Below, one piece after another: positions 17,258 through 25,928 of a stretch of DNA of 64,000 nucleotides (position 1 is the first letter of the stretch; each line of letters starts with the position of its first letter). The notes beneath the pieces are model-generated. The model did no database searches, had not been told where the DNA came from, and saw only the letters and a list, made by a program, of their open reading frames with translations. The translations under genes and the position numbers were made by a program. The stretch comes from Bacteroidota bacterium (lineage in GTDB: Bacteria > Bacteroidota > Bacteroidia > Flavobacteriales_D > Crocinitomicaceae): NCBI GenBank assembly GCA_016192075.1, contig JACPUU010000001.1, positions 519,426 to 583,425 of the forward strand, written 5' to 3'.

Positions 17258-18733
17258 CTATTTTATTTCCCGAACCAGTGTATCAGAATCAGGGGTAAAC
17301 TGCAGCAATGTATAATTTGCGGCATGAAGTTTTTGAATTGATACAGAGTCCGGGAGTTTTGGATAAACGGTGTAATCTGTATAGAACATTGCATCAATAT
17401 ACTGTTCCACGCCAAAAATGAGGGTTGTTTCAGTATCATAAGGCAGGGAGTTTAAGCTGAGCAGTTGATCTTTCCAGGCAACACGGGTTTCCCGCAACTC
17501 AAATAATTTGGTTCGTTCAATGCTAAAGCGAATTGGAAGAACAAGCAAAGCAATTATCAAAATGTAGTTCAGATACCCTTTTTTTAAGAGGGGATATACG
17601 GTTGAATACAGCGAATGACAGGTGTAAGCAGTTAACACGAAAAAGGCGGGAGCCGCCAACATAATATAGGTGTAACGCTTTGTGTCTGCAAACGAAAAAA
17701 TGGCAACAGGTACTGCCCACCAAAGTGTCAAAAGTAAAAACTGCCACTGCTTTTCACGCTTAAAGACAAAGAATATCCCGGCAAGAAGCGCGGTGTAAAT
17801 CAGCTCACCAAAAATCACCCCCGTTTCGTGAATGTAGTAATACCAAGGAGCTGTGTGTTTTTCAATGGGTTCATTATAGGCAAATACAAATTTGTTAAGC
17901 ACCCAATCAAATTCCTGCGGATAGATGGTGCTCAGAAAGAAGAAATAGGGGGCTACTACAATTACACCTCCGAGAATGGAAAGCAGACCGTAATAAATTA
18001 ACGCAGGAAAAGAAAATTTTCTGCTCATCAGGGATGCAAGTAACCAAACAGGAATAACCAGCAGTGCGGGAAACCACTTACAGAGAATTGCCATACCAAC
18101 AGCCACACCTATTGAAATTGCAACCAGGTTTTTTCTTTTTTCAGTTGTAATGAAGCAGATGGCGAGAAAAAAAGCCAGTTCCGTAAAAAATACAAAAAAA
18201 TGCTCAACGTGGTCAGAGGAAACCCTGCCGCCGATTAATTCAATGGATAATCCGTGAATGGCATGCAAGGAAGCTGCAAGTAATCCTACCTTTTCACTGA
18301 AAAGGCGGGTACCAATCAGAGAAGTCAGCAATACGGCCATGCACCCAATGATGATCGAAGGAAGCCTTACTGCAAATTCATGAGATCCAAAAGCGGCAAC
18401 GCTGGCACCAATACAATAAAGCGGAATCGGACCTTTTTCAAGCCAGATGTGATTACCTACCCAGTTTTTGTGATCGTAATTTAATGCGGGGATTCTGTAA
18501 AGACAAGGTTTAGAAGGATCTTCAAAAATGTTTTTACCTGTCAGTGCATGGTATTTCTCATCCCAGTCATGCAGATGGTGATCCAACGAAATAAAAATTC
18601 TGAGGGATAGAGCAGCGGCAATAATAAAGGTAAGAGAAAGGCCTGTGTTTTGGTTTTTGTATGATTTGAACGCGAAATAGAAGAGAATTACGCAAAAAAT
18701 AAAAGTAAAAATTCCCAGAACTAAATTTTCCAT
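17258..18733 (-). CDS. ArnT/PMT-type glycosyltransferase (GT39/GT83-like)
   Basis: A 491-residue integral membrane protein with about twelve hydrophobic segments. The first extracytoplasmic loop holds LDHHLHDWDEKYHALTGK, the DE motif found in the catalytic loop of ArnT and bacterial mannosyltransferases, and a GPIPLYCIGASVAAFGSHEFAVRLPS segment typical of the PMT_2 domain. It should use a polyprenyl-phosphate sugar donor to modify lipid A, glycan or protein in the periplasm. It is a single gene with no sugar-nucleotide genes nearby, so the acceptor is unknown. Confidence 0.8.
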   Translation of the reverse strand: MENLVLGIFTFIFCVILFYFAFKSYKNQNTGLSLTFIIAAALSLRIFISLDHHLHDWDEKYHALTGKNIFEDPSKPCLYRIPALNYDHKNWVGNHIWLEKGPIPLYCIGASVAAFGSHEFAVRLPSIIIGCMAVLLTSLIGTRLFSEKVGLLAASLHAIHGLSIELIGGRVSSDHVEHFFVFFTELAFFLAICFITTEKRKNLVAISIGVAVGMAILCKWFPALLVIPVWLLASLMSRKFSFPALIYYGLLSILGGVIVVAPYFFFLSTIYPQEFDWVLNKFVFAYNEPIEKHTAPWYYYIHETGVIFGELIYTALLAGIFFVFKREKQWQFLLLTLWWAVPVAIFSFADTKRYTYIMLAAPAFFVLTAYTCHSLYSTVYPLLKKGYLNYILIIALLVLPIRFSIERTKLFELRETRVAWKDQLLSLNSLPYDTETTLIFGVEQYIDAMFYTDYTVYPKLPDSVSIQKLHAANYTLLQFTPDSDTLVREIK

Positions 18734-18945
18734 ACAAGGTTCAGCGAATTAACGCAACTATTTCACTAAAATTTTGTCTGCCCGGATTTTTTCCGCATTT
18801 TCTGTGTTTTTTTGTTGTGGCATTGCGGAATCGCGTAGTATCGCTGATCTGCCCGAAAATAAATAAGGGTTGTAATGCCTGTCTTTTCAACAGTAATCTA
18901 TGTGAGCGATTGTTTAACACAGCACTGGAAAGGAGGTTAGTCGGA

Positions 18946-18985
18946 TAAAAAAATCCCGCTCCGCCCTGTTACGGGGAAGCGGGAT
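18946..18985 (-). terminator. Intrinsic terminator of the TonB receptor gene
   Basis: On the - strand ATCCCGCT pairs with AGCGGGAT (18953-18960 with 18978-18985), followed by seven T residues, 19 bases after the receptor stop codon. The rest of the 18734-19003 gap shows nothing else. Confidence 0.75.
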
Positions 18986-19003
18986 CTCAGATTCATTTCA
19001 TGC

Positions 19004-21415
19004 TTAGAATGTTCCGCGCAGGGTAATGATAAAATTTCTGCCAGGCGCCGAAATGTTAGAGGCATAAACCCGGTAATAGGTATCCATGATATTTTCAAGT
19101 GACAGTTGCAACTGCACATTTTTTGTGAAATGGTAGGCCGCGCGCACATTGAGTGTTGTCCAGGCAGGCATATAACCGTTTACCGGATCAGCCGAGTAAA
19201 CGTGATTGTCTTCACCGTTCAGGTTATAATCCTGAGATTTTTTTGCCGCGTTGTATGCCACAAAAAATTCACCCCTGAATTTATTCAGTTTCAATGTTAC
19301 GCTTGTTTTTCCAAATACGGGTGGTATGTGATCCAACGGGTAATCTGTTGTATCGGTTTTAATTCGCCCGTAAGTATAGTTTAGTGTGCTGGTAAAAGAA
19401 AGATAATCTGTTACGTCTGCTTTAAAAAACAAATTAAAACCGCAGATATAGGCCTGGTTTGCATTGGTACTCATGGTAACCTTGCTCAGCTGGCCGTCAT
19501 ACATCACTGAATCGGCTCCGTTAAATGTACCGGGTTGTGTTGTAATGGCATTGGTAAGCAGTGTGTAGAATACGGTTGCACCCATGTTTGCCTGATCGCT
19601 GAAATTTTTTGAAACACCAAAATCAGCGTTGTAGGTATATTCTGGTTTTATAGCAGGGTTAGGCACTACAATGGTACCGGGAGTGGATTCAAATACCTTG
19701 GATAGATCATCTACGTTGGGTGCTCTGAAACCCGTTGAAGCCAGCAATGTAAAACGCCAGTATTTGTCAGGCATGTAAATTAAACCCACATTTCCGTTAA
19801 CAGCCGTGTTATTTTGAGTGACCTTGTTAAACGGAAACGGAAAATAGGTGGTGTCATTGAAGGTTGAATTAAGCATTACGTTGTTTACCCGGATACCATC
19901 ATTCAAAATAAATTTTTCTGAAATTTCAAACGAATGGCTCAGGTACGCGGCAATACTTGACATGGTTGAACCTCCATCCGGGTAACGGGTATCCAGTTTT
20001 CCGGTTGTGTCAGCCACAATATCTTCAGCATAGGCTGTTGAAATTACCTGGTTGTACCAGCCATCTACCCCATAACGAAGTTCGTGTTTTCCCAGTTTTT
20101 TGGCAAAGTCAACATTCAGTGTTGCAATGTTCAGGTTTTCGGTGCGGTGATTCAGAATGTCTTTGTTGAATCTGCGGTCGTGCCGGCTTTCTTCTATCTG
20201 CTGAAAACCTATAACAACACGGGCATTGTCATAGATGCCGGAATCATTTTTCAGGTTGAGTGTGTACGAACCAAAAAGCCGTTCCTGCGGACCATAGTAC
20301 CATGCTGCATAACGTGGTAAGTTGCCTGACATTTGGGTAAGGCGGTCATACCGGTTAATGTTTGACGACGTGGAATATTGAAAGTTCAGCACATGGCTCA
20401 CGCGATCACTTTGCTTAAACAGAAATTTTTGCATGACGTCATATTGGCTGTATCCTGATCCTGTTTGCAAATGCCAGTTTTGGTTGGTAAACATACTGTC
20501 TTTACCATTTACCCGTTCAGCATAAAAGGTGCGCAGTCCCCAGGTACCATATAGTTCATTGCGGTTGTATCCCTGCATCAGATCACCAAACGAAGAGTAG
20601 GTAAAACTGGTCAGTGAACCAAATTTTTGAGTACCGATGCTGAAATCAAAGTGCCCGGTTTTTTCTACAGCAGCTGAGGAAAAACGTGCAAATGCATTGG
20701 CTTTCACTTTGACACTGTCGTTATCTGAAAGTGTTGGACTTTTGGTATAGAAATGCATAACACCGCCCAGTGCGTCACTGCCGTACATTACCGAACCGGG
20801 ACCGTAGACAATTTCAATTTTTTCAAGCATGGAATTGTCTACCGTAATGATGTTTTGAACGTGGCCGCCCCGGTAAATGGCATTGTTCATACGCACGCCG
20901 TCAACCACCATCAGTACCTTGTTGGTTTCAAAACCGCGGATGATTGGACTGCCGCCGCCAAGCTGACTTTTTTGGACAAGCACATTTCCAGTATTTTGCA
21001 TAACCTCAGCCGTGGTTGGCTGGTTCATGTTATTCAGGTCGCTGGTACGTATAACATCAACCGGCTGTGCCACATCGCGTGCATTTTCTTCAAACCGGTT
21101 TGCCGAAACGATAACCTGGTTCAGTGCTACGGTTGTTTCTGTAAGCCTGATTTTAAAATGGAGGCGTGCCAGCTCATCGTAACTGTAAACTTTGGGCAGG
21201 TAACTGATATGTGTAATTTCAATAGCAGTACTGCCTTTAAATTCAGAAATGTCGGCTTCACCTTTCTGATTGGTAACCACCGACAGGGTATTTGCTTTTA
21301 ACACCACACCAGCAATGGGCTGTAGCGTTGTCTGATCAGCTATTGTAATAGTTTGTGACCATGACAGAACCGGAATTAAAAAGACCGATGCCATCATGGC
21401 TAAAATTTTTTTCAT
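19004..21415 (-). CDS. TonB-dependent outer membrane receptor, HmuR-like
   Basis: An 803-residue receptor: signal peptide (1-20), carboxypeptidase-regulatory-like domain (about 21-100), plug domain (about 115-220; PIIRGFETNKVLMVVDGVRM, YGSDALGGVMHF) and a 22-strand-type barrel ending in a terminal aromatic strand (NFIITLRGTF). The VRMNNAIYRGGH plug motif is typical of the HmuR-like heme/metal group in Bacteroidota; no SusD-like partner is adjacent, arguing against polysaccharide import. The 173-residue protein upstream on the same strand (77 bases away) is probably co-transcribed. Substrate uncertain. Confidence 0.88.
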   Translation of the reverse strand: MKKILAMMASVFLIPVLSWSQTITIADQTTLQPIAGVVLKANTLSVVTNQKGEADISEFKGSTAIEITHISYLPKVYSYDELARLHFKIRLTETTVALNQVIVSANRFEENARDVAQPVDVIRTSDLNNMNQPTTAEVMQNTGNVLVQKSQLGGGSPIIRGFETNKVLMVVDGVRMNNAIYRGGHVQNIITVDNSMLEKIEIVYGPGSVMYGSDALGGVMHFYTKSPTLSDNDSVKVKANAFARFSSAAVEKTGHFDFSIGTQKFGSLTSFTYSSFGDLMQGYNRNELYGTWGLRTFYAERVNGKDSMFTNQNWHLQTGSGYSQYDVMQKFLFKQSDRVSHVLNFQYSTSSNINRYDRLTQMSGNLPRYAAWYYGPQERLFGSYTLNLKNDSGIYDNARVVIGFQQIEESRHDRRFNKDILNHRTENLNIATLNVDFAKKLGKHELRYGVDGWYNQVISTAYAEDIVADTTGKLDTRYPDGGSTMSSIAAYLSHSFEISEKFILNDGIRVNNVMLNSTFNDTTYFPFPFNKVTQNNTAVNGNVGLIYMPDKYWRFTLLASTGFRAPNVDDLSKVFESTPGTIVVPNPAIKPEYTYNADFGVSKNFSDQANMGATVFYTLLTNAITTQPGTFNGADSVMYDGQLSKVTMSTNANQAYICGFNLFFKADVTDYLSFTSTLNYTYGRIKTDTTDYPLDHIPPVFGKTSVTLKLNKFRGEFFVAYNAAKKSQDYNLNGEDNHVYSADPVNGYMPAWTTLNVRAAYHFTKNVQLQLSLENIMDTYYRVYASNISAPGRNFIITLRGTF

Positions 21416-21492
21416 GATTTTTTAATTTGGATAAAACACTGAATTTTTTTGTTGCCGTAGTGCTGCATTTTTAAGATTCCGGCACATAGCTT

Positions 21493-22014
21493 TTAGCTAA
21501 ACTCAGGTGGTTGTATCATCGTGTGGCTGTGTTTGCCGGCAAGGGTAAACAACCGCTCCGGAATCAGGCAACCAGTCCCTGTTAATGCGACTGGGATGCG
21601 GATAACTTCAGGAACGGTAAAAAAAAGCTGTGTAATAAGTTTGAGTGGATTTTTACCGTGATGACGCGCATCGGTTGTCTGATCAACCTGCTGTTCAAGA
21701 TTTGCAAACAAAATGGTTTCCTGCGTATCGCTGACACATTGAAAGGTAACCGAGGTGGCGTGATTAATTTTTTTGTGAACCACATCGTACATTACACCGC
21801 GGTACATAAACTCTTTGTGGTTGTGCCAGGCAAGTTCACGGTAATTAGCGGCAGTAATGGTAAGGTAATGCAATTCACCTGCTGGTACACCCAGTTTAAT
21901 CTGCCGTTTAATTTCTTTGCGGATACCTTGCTGCTGAATTTTAAACGCAACAAAAATACCCGCCACCTGGTAGAGGAAAATGCCCAGCAATAGTATAGAA
22001 AGCAACCGTTTCAA
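21493..22014 (-). CDS. Conserved envelope protein upstream of the TonB receptor
   Basis: A 173-residue protein with one N-terminal hydrophobic segment (LLSILLLGIFLYQVAGIFVAF) followed by KIQQQGIRKEIKRQIKLGVP and a domain containing LAWHNHKEFMYRGVMYDVVHKK. It looks like a small single-pass periplasmic protein. Similar sequences, as I recall them, occur in Bacteroidota beside TonB receptors, but I cannot give it a function. Several His and Cys residues near the C-terminus could bind metal, which would fit a metal or heme uptake role with the receptor; that is inference. Confidence 0.65.
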   Translation of the reverse strand: MKRLLSILLLGIFLYQVAGIFVAFKIQQQGIRKEIKRQIKLGVPAGELHYLTITAANYRELAWHNHKEFMYRGVMYDVVHKKINHATSVTFQCVSDTQETILFANLEQQVDQTTDARHHGKNPLKLITQLFFTVPEVIRIPVALTGTGCLIPERLFTLAGKHSHTMIQPPEFS

Positions 22015-22169
22015 TACTGCTAAATTAATAAAAAATCACCAGTTATTTCCTGCCTTTTTTTGCAGTGGACGTTTTGTAGCTTTGAACCTCTTCAGCCTTC
22101 CCTTACCCCTCTGCTTAAGCCTGTTGGTTAAACAGGATAGCCCTGGATATGAACCCGGGTGTCTGAAAT

Positions 22170-22835
22170 CTAAACCTGGATAATGCCTTTTTTGATTCCG
22201 TACATAACAATACCTACCGAATTTCGGGCGCCGGTTTTTTCCATTATATCGGTCCGGTATCCCTCAATGGTGCGTTCTGCTTTGGATAATTTGGATGCAA
22301 TTTCCTTATTGCTTAATTCCTGTGCAATAAGGGTCATAACGCTGATTTCAATTTCGGTAAATTTGACCTCGGGACTGGCTTCCGGAAAACTTGGGTTCAC
22401 TTTGCCTTCATTCACCAGGTTGCCTATGAGTATTTTGGAGGTGCGGTCGTTGAGGTAATAACCGGTGTTGAGCACACTCACAATGGCCAGGCTGATTTCT
22501 TCCGGTTCGTCATCTTTAGTCAGGTAACCGCATACACCGTTTTCCAGCGCGCTGATAATAAATTCCGGATCATCGTACATCGATAACATCAGCATTCGCA
22601 CTTCAGGGTATTGTGTACGAATGATCTTGGCTGTTTCAACGCCATTCAGATCGGGCATGCGATAATCGAGAAATATAACATCTACCGGGATTGTACGCAT
22701 TTTAGCCAGCAATTCATTTCCGGTTCCAACTTCAATAAAAACCTGCACATTGGGCAGGTCATTGAGCATGCTGACAAGGCCTGACCTGAACATAACCTGG
22801 TCTTCAGCCACTGCTATTTTAATGGGTTTTTTCAT
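22170..22835 (-). CDS. NarL/DegU-type response regulator
   Basis: A 221-residue regulator: receiver domain (1-120) with VAEDQVMFR, phospho-acceptor in VIFLDYRMPDLNG and Lys in GYLTKDDEP, and a LuxR-type helix-turn-helix (about 155-220; LIAQELSNKEIASKLSKAERTI). The four-base ATGA-type overlap with the upstream kinase gene shows a co-translated two-component pair. It is the last gene of the - strand signalling operon (24529 to 22170). Confidence 0.92.
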   Translation of the reverse strand: MKKPIKIAVAEDQVMFRSGLVSMLNDLPNVQVFIEVGTGNELLAKMRTIPVDVIFLDYRMPDLNGVETAKIIRTQYPEVRMLMLSMYDDPEFIISALENGVCGYLTKDDEPEEISLAIVSVLNTGYYLNDRTSKILIGNLVNEGKVNPSFPEASPEVKFTEIEISVMTLIAQELSNKEIASKLSKAERTIEGYRTDIMEKTGARNSVGIVMYGIKKGIIQV

Positions 22836-23611
22836 GAGGTTTTTTTGGTTAGTATTACCCGCGTTCCACCTTGTTTTCGCAACGCATAATTTAATTCAGC
22901 GTCTATTTGCTGTACACGGCTCGCCAGGTTTTTAAGACCGAGCGATTTACTTTGGAAGTTAAGTTGCTGAGGCGGTACAAAGCCGCTGCCGTTATCTTCA
23001 ATAATAAGCTGGTATTGAAAGGTCGTTTGCTCTACGGTAACAGCAATCTCCGTAGCCTTTGCGTGTTTGAGAATATTGTTAAGCAGTTCCTGTGTAATCC
23101 GGTAAATGGCAAGCTTAAAATCCGGAGGCAGTATTTCTTCACGGCCCGAATTGGTGTTGCATTCTATTTTAATACCGGTTGATTCAGAAAGCCGCCGGCA
23201 GAGATTCCGGATTGCACCATTAAGTCCCAGTTCATTTAAAACAGGTGGTAAAAGATCATTGGAAATGTCACGGATTTGTCCCACCACCTCTTTAAGCAGT
23301 TCGCGGGTTTCGGTCAGGGTAGTTTCATCAACCTCTTTACGGCTGAGTTTCATTTTAATGTGGTTGAGGGCTGACCCGATATCATCGTGAAGTTCAAGTG
23401 CAATTCGTTTTTGTTCTTTTTCACGAACCTCAATAATGGAATTGAGCAGGTGACGCTGGTATTCATTTTCACGCTGCACAGAAATAACCTGCTGTTTGAT
23501 GCGTTTACGCTGATAAAAGACAACAAAGGCGACCAGCGAAAGAGCGAGCATAAGCATGCCCATGGTGCCAAAAACAACTACTGATATGTCAATTTCCTGC
23601 TGCCCAGCCAT
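22832..23611 (-). CDS. NarX/DegS-type histidine kinase (HisKA_3)
   Basis: A 259-residue kinase with one N-terminal membrane helix (VVVFGTMGMLMLALSLVAFVVFY), a short coiled linker, the HisKA_3 dimerisation domain with phospho-acceptor His in RIALELHDDIGSALNHIK, and a HATPase (AIYRITQELLNNILKHA; IIEDNGSGF). It has no extracytoplasmic domain of its own; the membrane protein encoded just upstream, overlapping by 34 bases, may provide sensing. Confidence 0.9.
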   Translation of the reverse strand: MAGQQEIDISVVVFGTMGMLMLALSLVAFVVFYQRKRIKQQVISVQRENEYQRHLLNSIIEVREKEQKRIALELHDDIGSALNHIKMKLSRKEVDETTLTETRELLKEVVGQIRDISNDLLPPVLNELGLNGAIRNLCRRLSESTGIKIECNTNSGREEILPPDFKLAIYRITQELLNNILKHAKATEIAVTVEQTTFQYQLIIEDNGSGFVPPQQLNFQSKSLGLKNLASRVQQIDAELNYALRKQGGTRVILTKKTS

Positions 23612-24216
23612 AGGGTATAAGTGAAGACAAGGTTAAGTAAAATATTCAAGACAGAGTGAATCACAGGGAAGGTTATCGTGAACCCGGCCATGTTGTTATA
23701 AATAAAGAGAAAAAAAGTGCCGGAAAAATAAATGAGCCAGCCCGAAAAGAGCCAGAAGTAAGGATATTTTAAAAGGTCAAAATTTTCTTCGGAGTTAAAA
23801 AGCCGGTAGAAAAAGAAAACAGAAATTGCAATTACGATTAACCCTTCAATACCACGGGGTAAAGAGTTTAATGAATCCAGATTCTCAATGTAAAAAGCAT
23901 CAATTATAGAAAAAACTAAAAAAGCGGCTGGAAGTATTATTGCTATTTCTGTAGCCCTTACTGGTTTGATTATTTTTAATGCCACCCATACTACAAACGC
24001 GAATTCAATTACAGTATGAATATGAAAAACGAACATATTATTGATACTGTATTCACTGATCAAAAAAGCAACAATTTCAATGATAACATTAAGAACCAAA
24101 AAAACACTTAAAATTCCAAGTGTTTTTTTGGTTTTTCTTAATAAAATCATAGCCGCTATTACGGGAAGAAATGCCGAATAGAAGGACCATAGATCTAAAT
24201 GAATAAGGTATTGCAA
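23578..24216 (-). CDS. Polytopic membrane protein of the NarL-type signalling operon
   Basis: A 212-residue protein with six or seven hydrophobic segments and short loops throughout (for example LLRKTKKTLGILSVFLVLNV, YFWLFSGWLIYFSGTFFLFI). It overlaps the kinase start by 34 bases and follows the small Cys protein by one base, so all four genes form one transcription unit. I infer a sensor or partner for the kinase. No catalytic motif seen. Confidence 0.7.
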   Translation of the reverse strand: MQYLIHLDLWSFYSAFLPVIAAMILLRKTKKTLGILSVFLVLNVIIEIVAFLISEYSINNMFVFHIHTVIEFAFVVWVALKIIKPVRATEIAIILPAAFLVFSIIDAFYIENLDSLNSLPRGIEGLIVIAISVFFFYRLFNSEENFDLLKYPYFWLFSGWLIYFSGTFFLFIYNNMAGFTITFPVIHSVLNILLNLVFTYTLWLGSRKLTYQ

Positions 24217-24217
24217 T

Positions 24218-24529
24218 TTACAGACCGTTCAGGTTGTTTTTTGTACCGCACCGGTTAGGGCAGGCGCAAGAAACATCTCCAATTAAATCACACATATCAT
24301 TTTCATTTGCATCCGCTCCAACAATAACCAACTCCAAAACGTTGTTACTGTCTTGTGCAAAATACATGCGAATTCCCTTGCATCCGGATTGATTTAAAAT
24401 CTGGAGTAAAAGATCGCGGCCAAAAAAACGCGCGCGCACGTGATTTGGATAATTTGTTCTGAATCGGGCGGTCATTACTGCGCCTGCTGCCAGGGTTATT
24501 GCATCCCCTTCTGTTCCATCAAATGCCAT
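24218..24529 (-). CDS. Small conserved protein with C-terminal Cys motif
   Basis: A 103-residue soluble protein from the ATG at 24529; a longer frame to 24586 would run through the promoter and is rejected. Notable parts: FDGTEGDAITLAAGAVM, HVRARFFGRDLLLQILNQSG, CKGIRMYFAQD, LELVIVGADANENDM and a C-terminal CACPNRCG cluster. I recall a similar small family in Bacteroidota with the GxRMYxxxD...VxVGxDxxxND pattern, often beside NarL-type systems, but its role is unknown. First gene of the operon behind the promoter at 24557-24586. Confidence 0.7.
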   Translation of the reverse strand: MAFDGTEGDAITLAAGAVMTARFRTNYPNHVRARFFGRDLLLQILNQSGCKGIRMYFAQDSNNVLELVIVGADANENDMCDLIGDVSCACPNRCGTKNNLNGL

Positions 24530-24556
24530 AGTAAGTAATTTTAAAGTTAATAATAC

Positions 24557-24586
24557 CGAAAATACATTTATTGCTGAGAAAAACAA
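24557..24586 (-). promoter_or_regulatory. Promoter of the NarL-type signalling operon
   Basis: On the - strand TTG (24586-24584), 19-base spacer, TATTTTCG (24564-24557), one mismatch from TAnnTTTG, 27 bases before the ATG at 24529. Confidence 0.6.
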
Positions 24587-24687
24587 GGTTATATTTTAGC
24601 CTCCAGGAGGGTTAAAAACTTAAGTGTTTGAAAAATAAAGAACTGCTGTTTGTTTTTTTTGTTTATTCTTTTAGGTAGATCGATTAA

Positions 24688-24791
24688 TTGCGGGTTTTAC
24701 GTAAAATTTATTGCGGGTTTCCGCAATTTTTTGAATTCAATATTGCGGGTTTCCGCAATTTTCGGAAATAAAACATTGCGGGTTTCCGCAA
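24688..24791. repeat. Array of palindromic operator-like repeats
   Basis: TTGCGGGTTTCCGCAA occurs exactly three times (24711-24726, 24743-24758, 24776-24791) at 32-33 bp intervals, close to three helical turns; a degenerate copy starts at 24688 (TTGCGGGTTTTACG). Each unit is itself an inverted repeat (TTGCGG/CCGCAA). The array lies between divergent promoters and ends 21 bases upstream of the -33 box at 24813, the position expected for activator sites. The adjacent orphan LytTR regulator is an obvious candidate binder. Confidence 0.75.
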
Positions 24792-24812
24792 TAAAATACC
24801 GTGTTTTCCACC

Positions 24813-24843
24813 TTGATTGCCGATTTTATCAACTCTACATTTG
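24813..24843 (+). promoter_or_regulatory. Promoter of the small-protein/LytTR unit
   Basis: TTG (24813-24815), 20-base spacer, TACATTTG (24836-24843), an exact -7 consensus. Transcription would start near 24850, just before the ATG at 24867. Confidence 0.72.
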
Positions 24844-24866
24844 TAACACCTACCAAAAGCGTTTGT

Positions 24867-25130
24867 ATGCGAAACTACTACGTGAGTAAAAGAACAGAAC
24901 CGGATGGATCACACGACGTGCATCACAACCAGTGTATTTTTATGCCACATTCAGCCAACGAAGTTATTTATCTGGGAAAGTATGAAGACTGCAACGGTGC
25001 GCTGGCAGCTTCAAGAGAACATTTCGAAGCAACACAAGGGTGTTTTTTCTGCAGTTACGAGTGCAGCCCTAAAAATCCCGAACACGTGTATTCGCAGAAA
25101 GAAACCTTTCGGACAATTGATGGAAAATAA
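24867..25130 (+). CDS. Small Cys/His-containing protein (87 aa)
   Basis: The ATG at 24867 is chosen because it falls just after the predicted transcription start; longer frames would overlap the promoter. The protein reads MRNYYVSKRTEPDGSHDVHH, then CIFMP, YLGKYEDCNGALAA and CFFCSYEC. The pattern His...Cys...Cys...CxxCxxxC suggests a small zinc-binding domain; I recall similar short proteins widely in Bacteroidota without known role. Its stop overlaps the start of the LytTR gene, so the two are translationally coupled. Confidence 0.7.
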   Translation: MRNYYVSKRTEPDGSHDVHHNQCIFMPHSANEVIYLGKYEDCNGALAASREHFEATQGCFFCSYECSPKNPEHVYSQKETFRTIDGK

Positions 25131-25482
25131 AATGGATTTTAAAGTGTTCAGCAATAATCAACTTGTCATTCCTACCGAATCCGGTCTTGATATACTCAGG
25201 TGTAAAGACATTCTGCGTTGTGATGCTGAAAAATCATTTTGCCGTTTTTTTATGGTTGATGGCAGTGAAATTCTGGTGAAAAAAAGCCTGACTTTTTTTG
25301 AACCAAAACTGGCAGAATGGAATTTTTTGCGTGTTCACAAATCAACCATGATTAACCTGATGCATGTAAAGCGTTATTTGAAAGGCGCACGAAGCAGGGT
25401 AGTATTAACCGACCAGTCTGAAATTTTTATTGCAGACCGTAAAAAATCAGACATACTTCAATCTCTAAGGCTCATAGTTTAA
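25120..25482 (+). CDS. Orphan LytTR DNA-binding protein
   Basis: A 120-residue protein that is essentially a lone LytTR domain: DILRCDAEKSFCRFFMVDGS, LAEWNFLRVHKSTMINLMHV, SRVVLTDQSEIFIADRKK. It lacks a receiver domain. Starts at 25120 or 25132 (116 residues) both keep the domain; 25120 overlaps the upstream stop and is preferred. Single-domain LytTR proteins act as DNA-binding regulators, often autoregulatory. The palindromic array upstream of its own promoter is a likely target. The second Cys in FCRFF might allow redox control, but this is speculative. Confidence 0.85.
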   Translation: MENKMDFKVFSNNQLVIPTESGLDILRCKDILRCDAEKSFCRFFMVDGSEILVKKSLTFFEPKLAEWNFLRVHKSTMINLMHVKRYLKGARSRVVLTDQSEIFIADRKKSDILQSLRLIV

Positions 25483-25513
25483 CCCAGAATAGTTGCTGCT
25501 AGGTGATTGCAGC

Positions 25514-25569
25514 AAAACCACCCGCGTCATTTTATTCATGGTAAATGATTGTCGGGTGGTTTTTTTTTG
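25514..25569 (+). terminator. Intrinsic terminator of the LytTR unit
   Basis: AAAACCACCCG (25514-25524) pairs with CGGGTGGTTTT, and a run of T residues continues to 25568. A second inner helix lies between the arms. Confidence 0.8.
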
Positions 25570-25873
25570 AGCATACTCCTGCTGCAAATAGTCCATGACC
25601 AATTTGTGTTTGCCCCGCTTAATTAATTTATCCGGATAGTTTAAAGGTGAATGTTATACCCTTGCGCAGCGTTCATTTTCCTTGTTTTGCAACTGGCAGG
25701 GTGCAGTATTTTTTTGTTGAGTATAACCTTTTTGTCCTGTTGAGCGAAGCGAAACATGCGTCGCCGTCGGCAAGCCTTCTGCTTATTCCGTAGCTCATTG
25801 CCTTCGCGTAGTCGCCTACACCGTAGCTTTAGCGTAGGTATAGGAGCTGGCGGCCGATGGAGCGAAGCGAAAC
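25570..25873. other. Gene-free stretch with GAGCGAAGCGAAACA repeats
   Basis: No gene is supported. The 15-mer GAGCGAAGCGAAACA occurs at about 25743 and again at about 25860, flanking a GC-rich stretch with alternating GCGTAG/CGTAGC words. A long - strand open frame through this region has extreme Arg/Lys composition and is treated as chance. Confidence 0.4.
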
Positions 25874-25904
25874 AAAAAGCGGCTTCTTTCAAAAAGAAGC
25901 CGCT
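25874..25904 (-). terminator. Intrinsic terminator of the Gly-rich T9SS gene
   Basis: A perfect 12-bp stem (AGCGGCTTCTTT at 25878-25889, AAAGAAGCCGCT at 25893-25904) with a three-base loop, followed on the - strand by five T residues, 24 bases past the stop. Confidence 0.85.
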
Positions 25905-25928
25905 CCGCAATTGACCTGGTTTGTCAGG

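Noticed and set aside
20753..21301. 182-codon + strand frame inside the TonB receptor gene
   Set aside because: It is antisense to a clear receptor with plug and barrel motifs; no independent evidence.
22077..22084. TAGCTTTG box on the + strand
   Set aside because: No TTG at the right distance and no + strand gene or hairpin-T-run downstream before the convergent regulator gene.
24688..24791. Possible short CRISPR array (repeated 16-mer)
   Set aside because: Only three exact units, spacers of 16-17 bases, no cas genes; the units are palindromic and promoter-proximal, so operator sites fit better.
25641..25910. 89-codon - strand frame rich in Arg and Lys
   Set aside because: It runs through the terminator and the GAGCGAAGCGAAACA repeats; composition is not that of the other genes.
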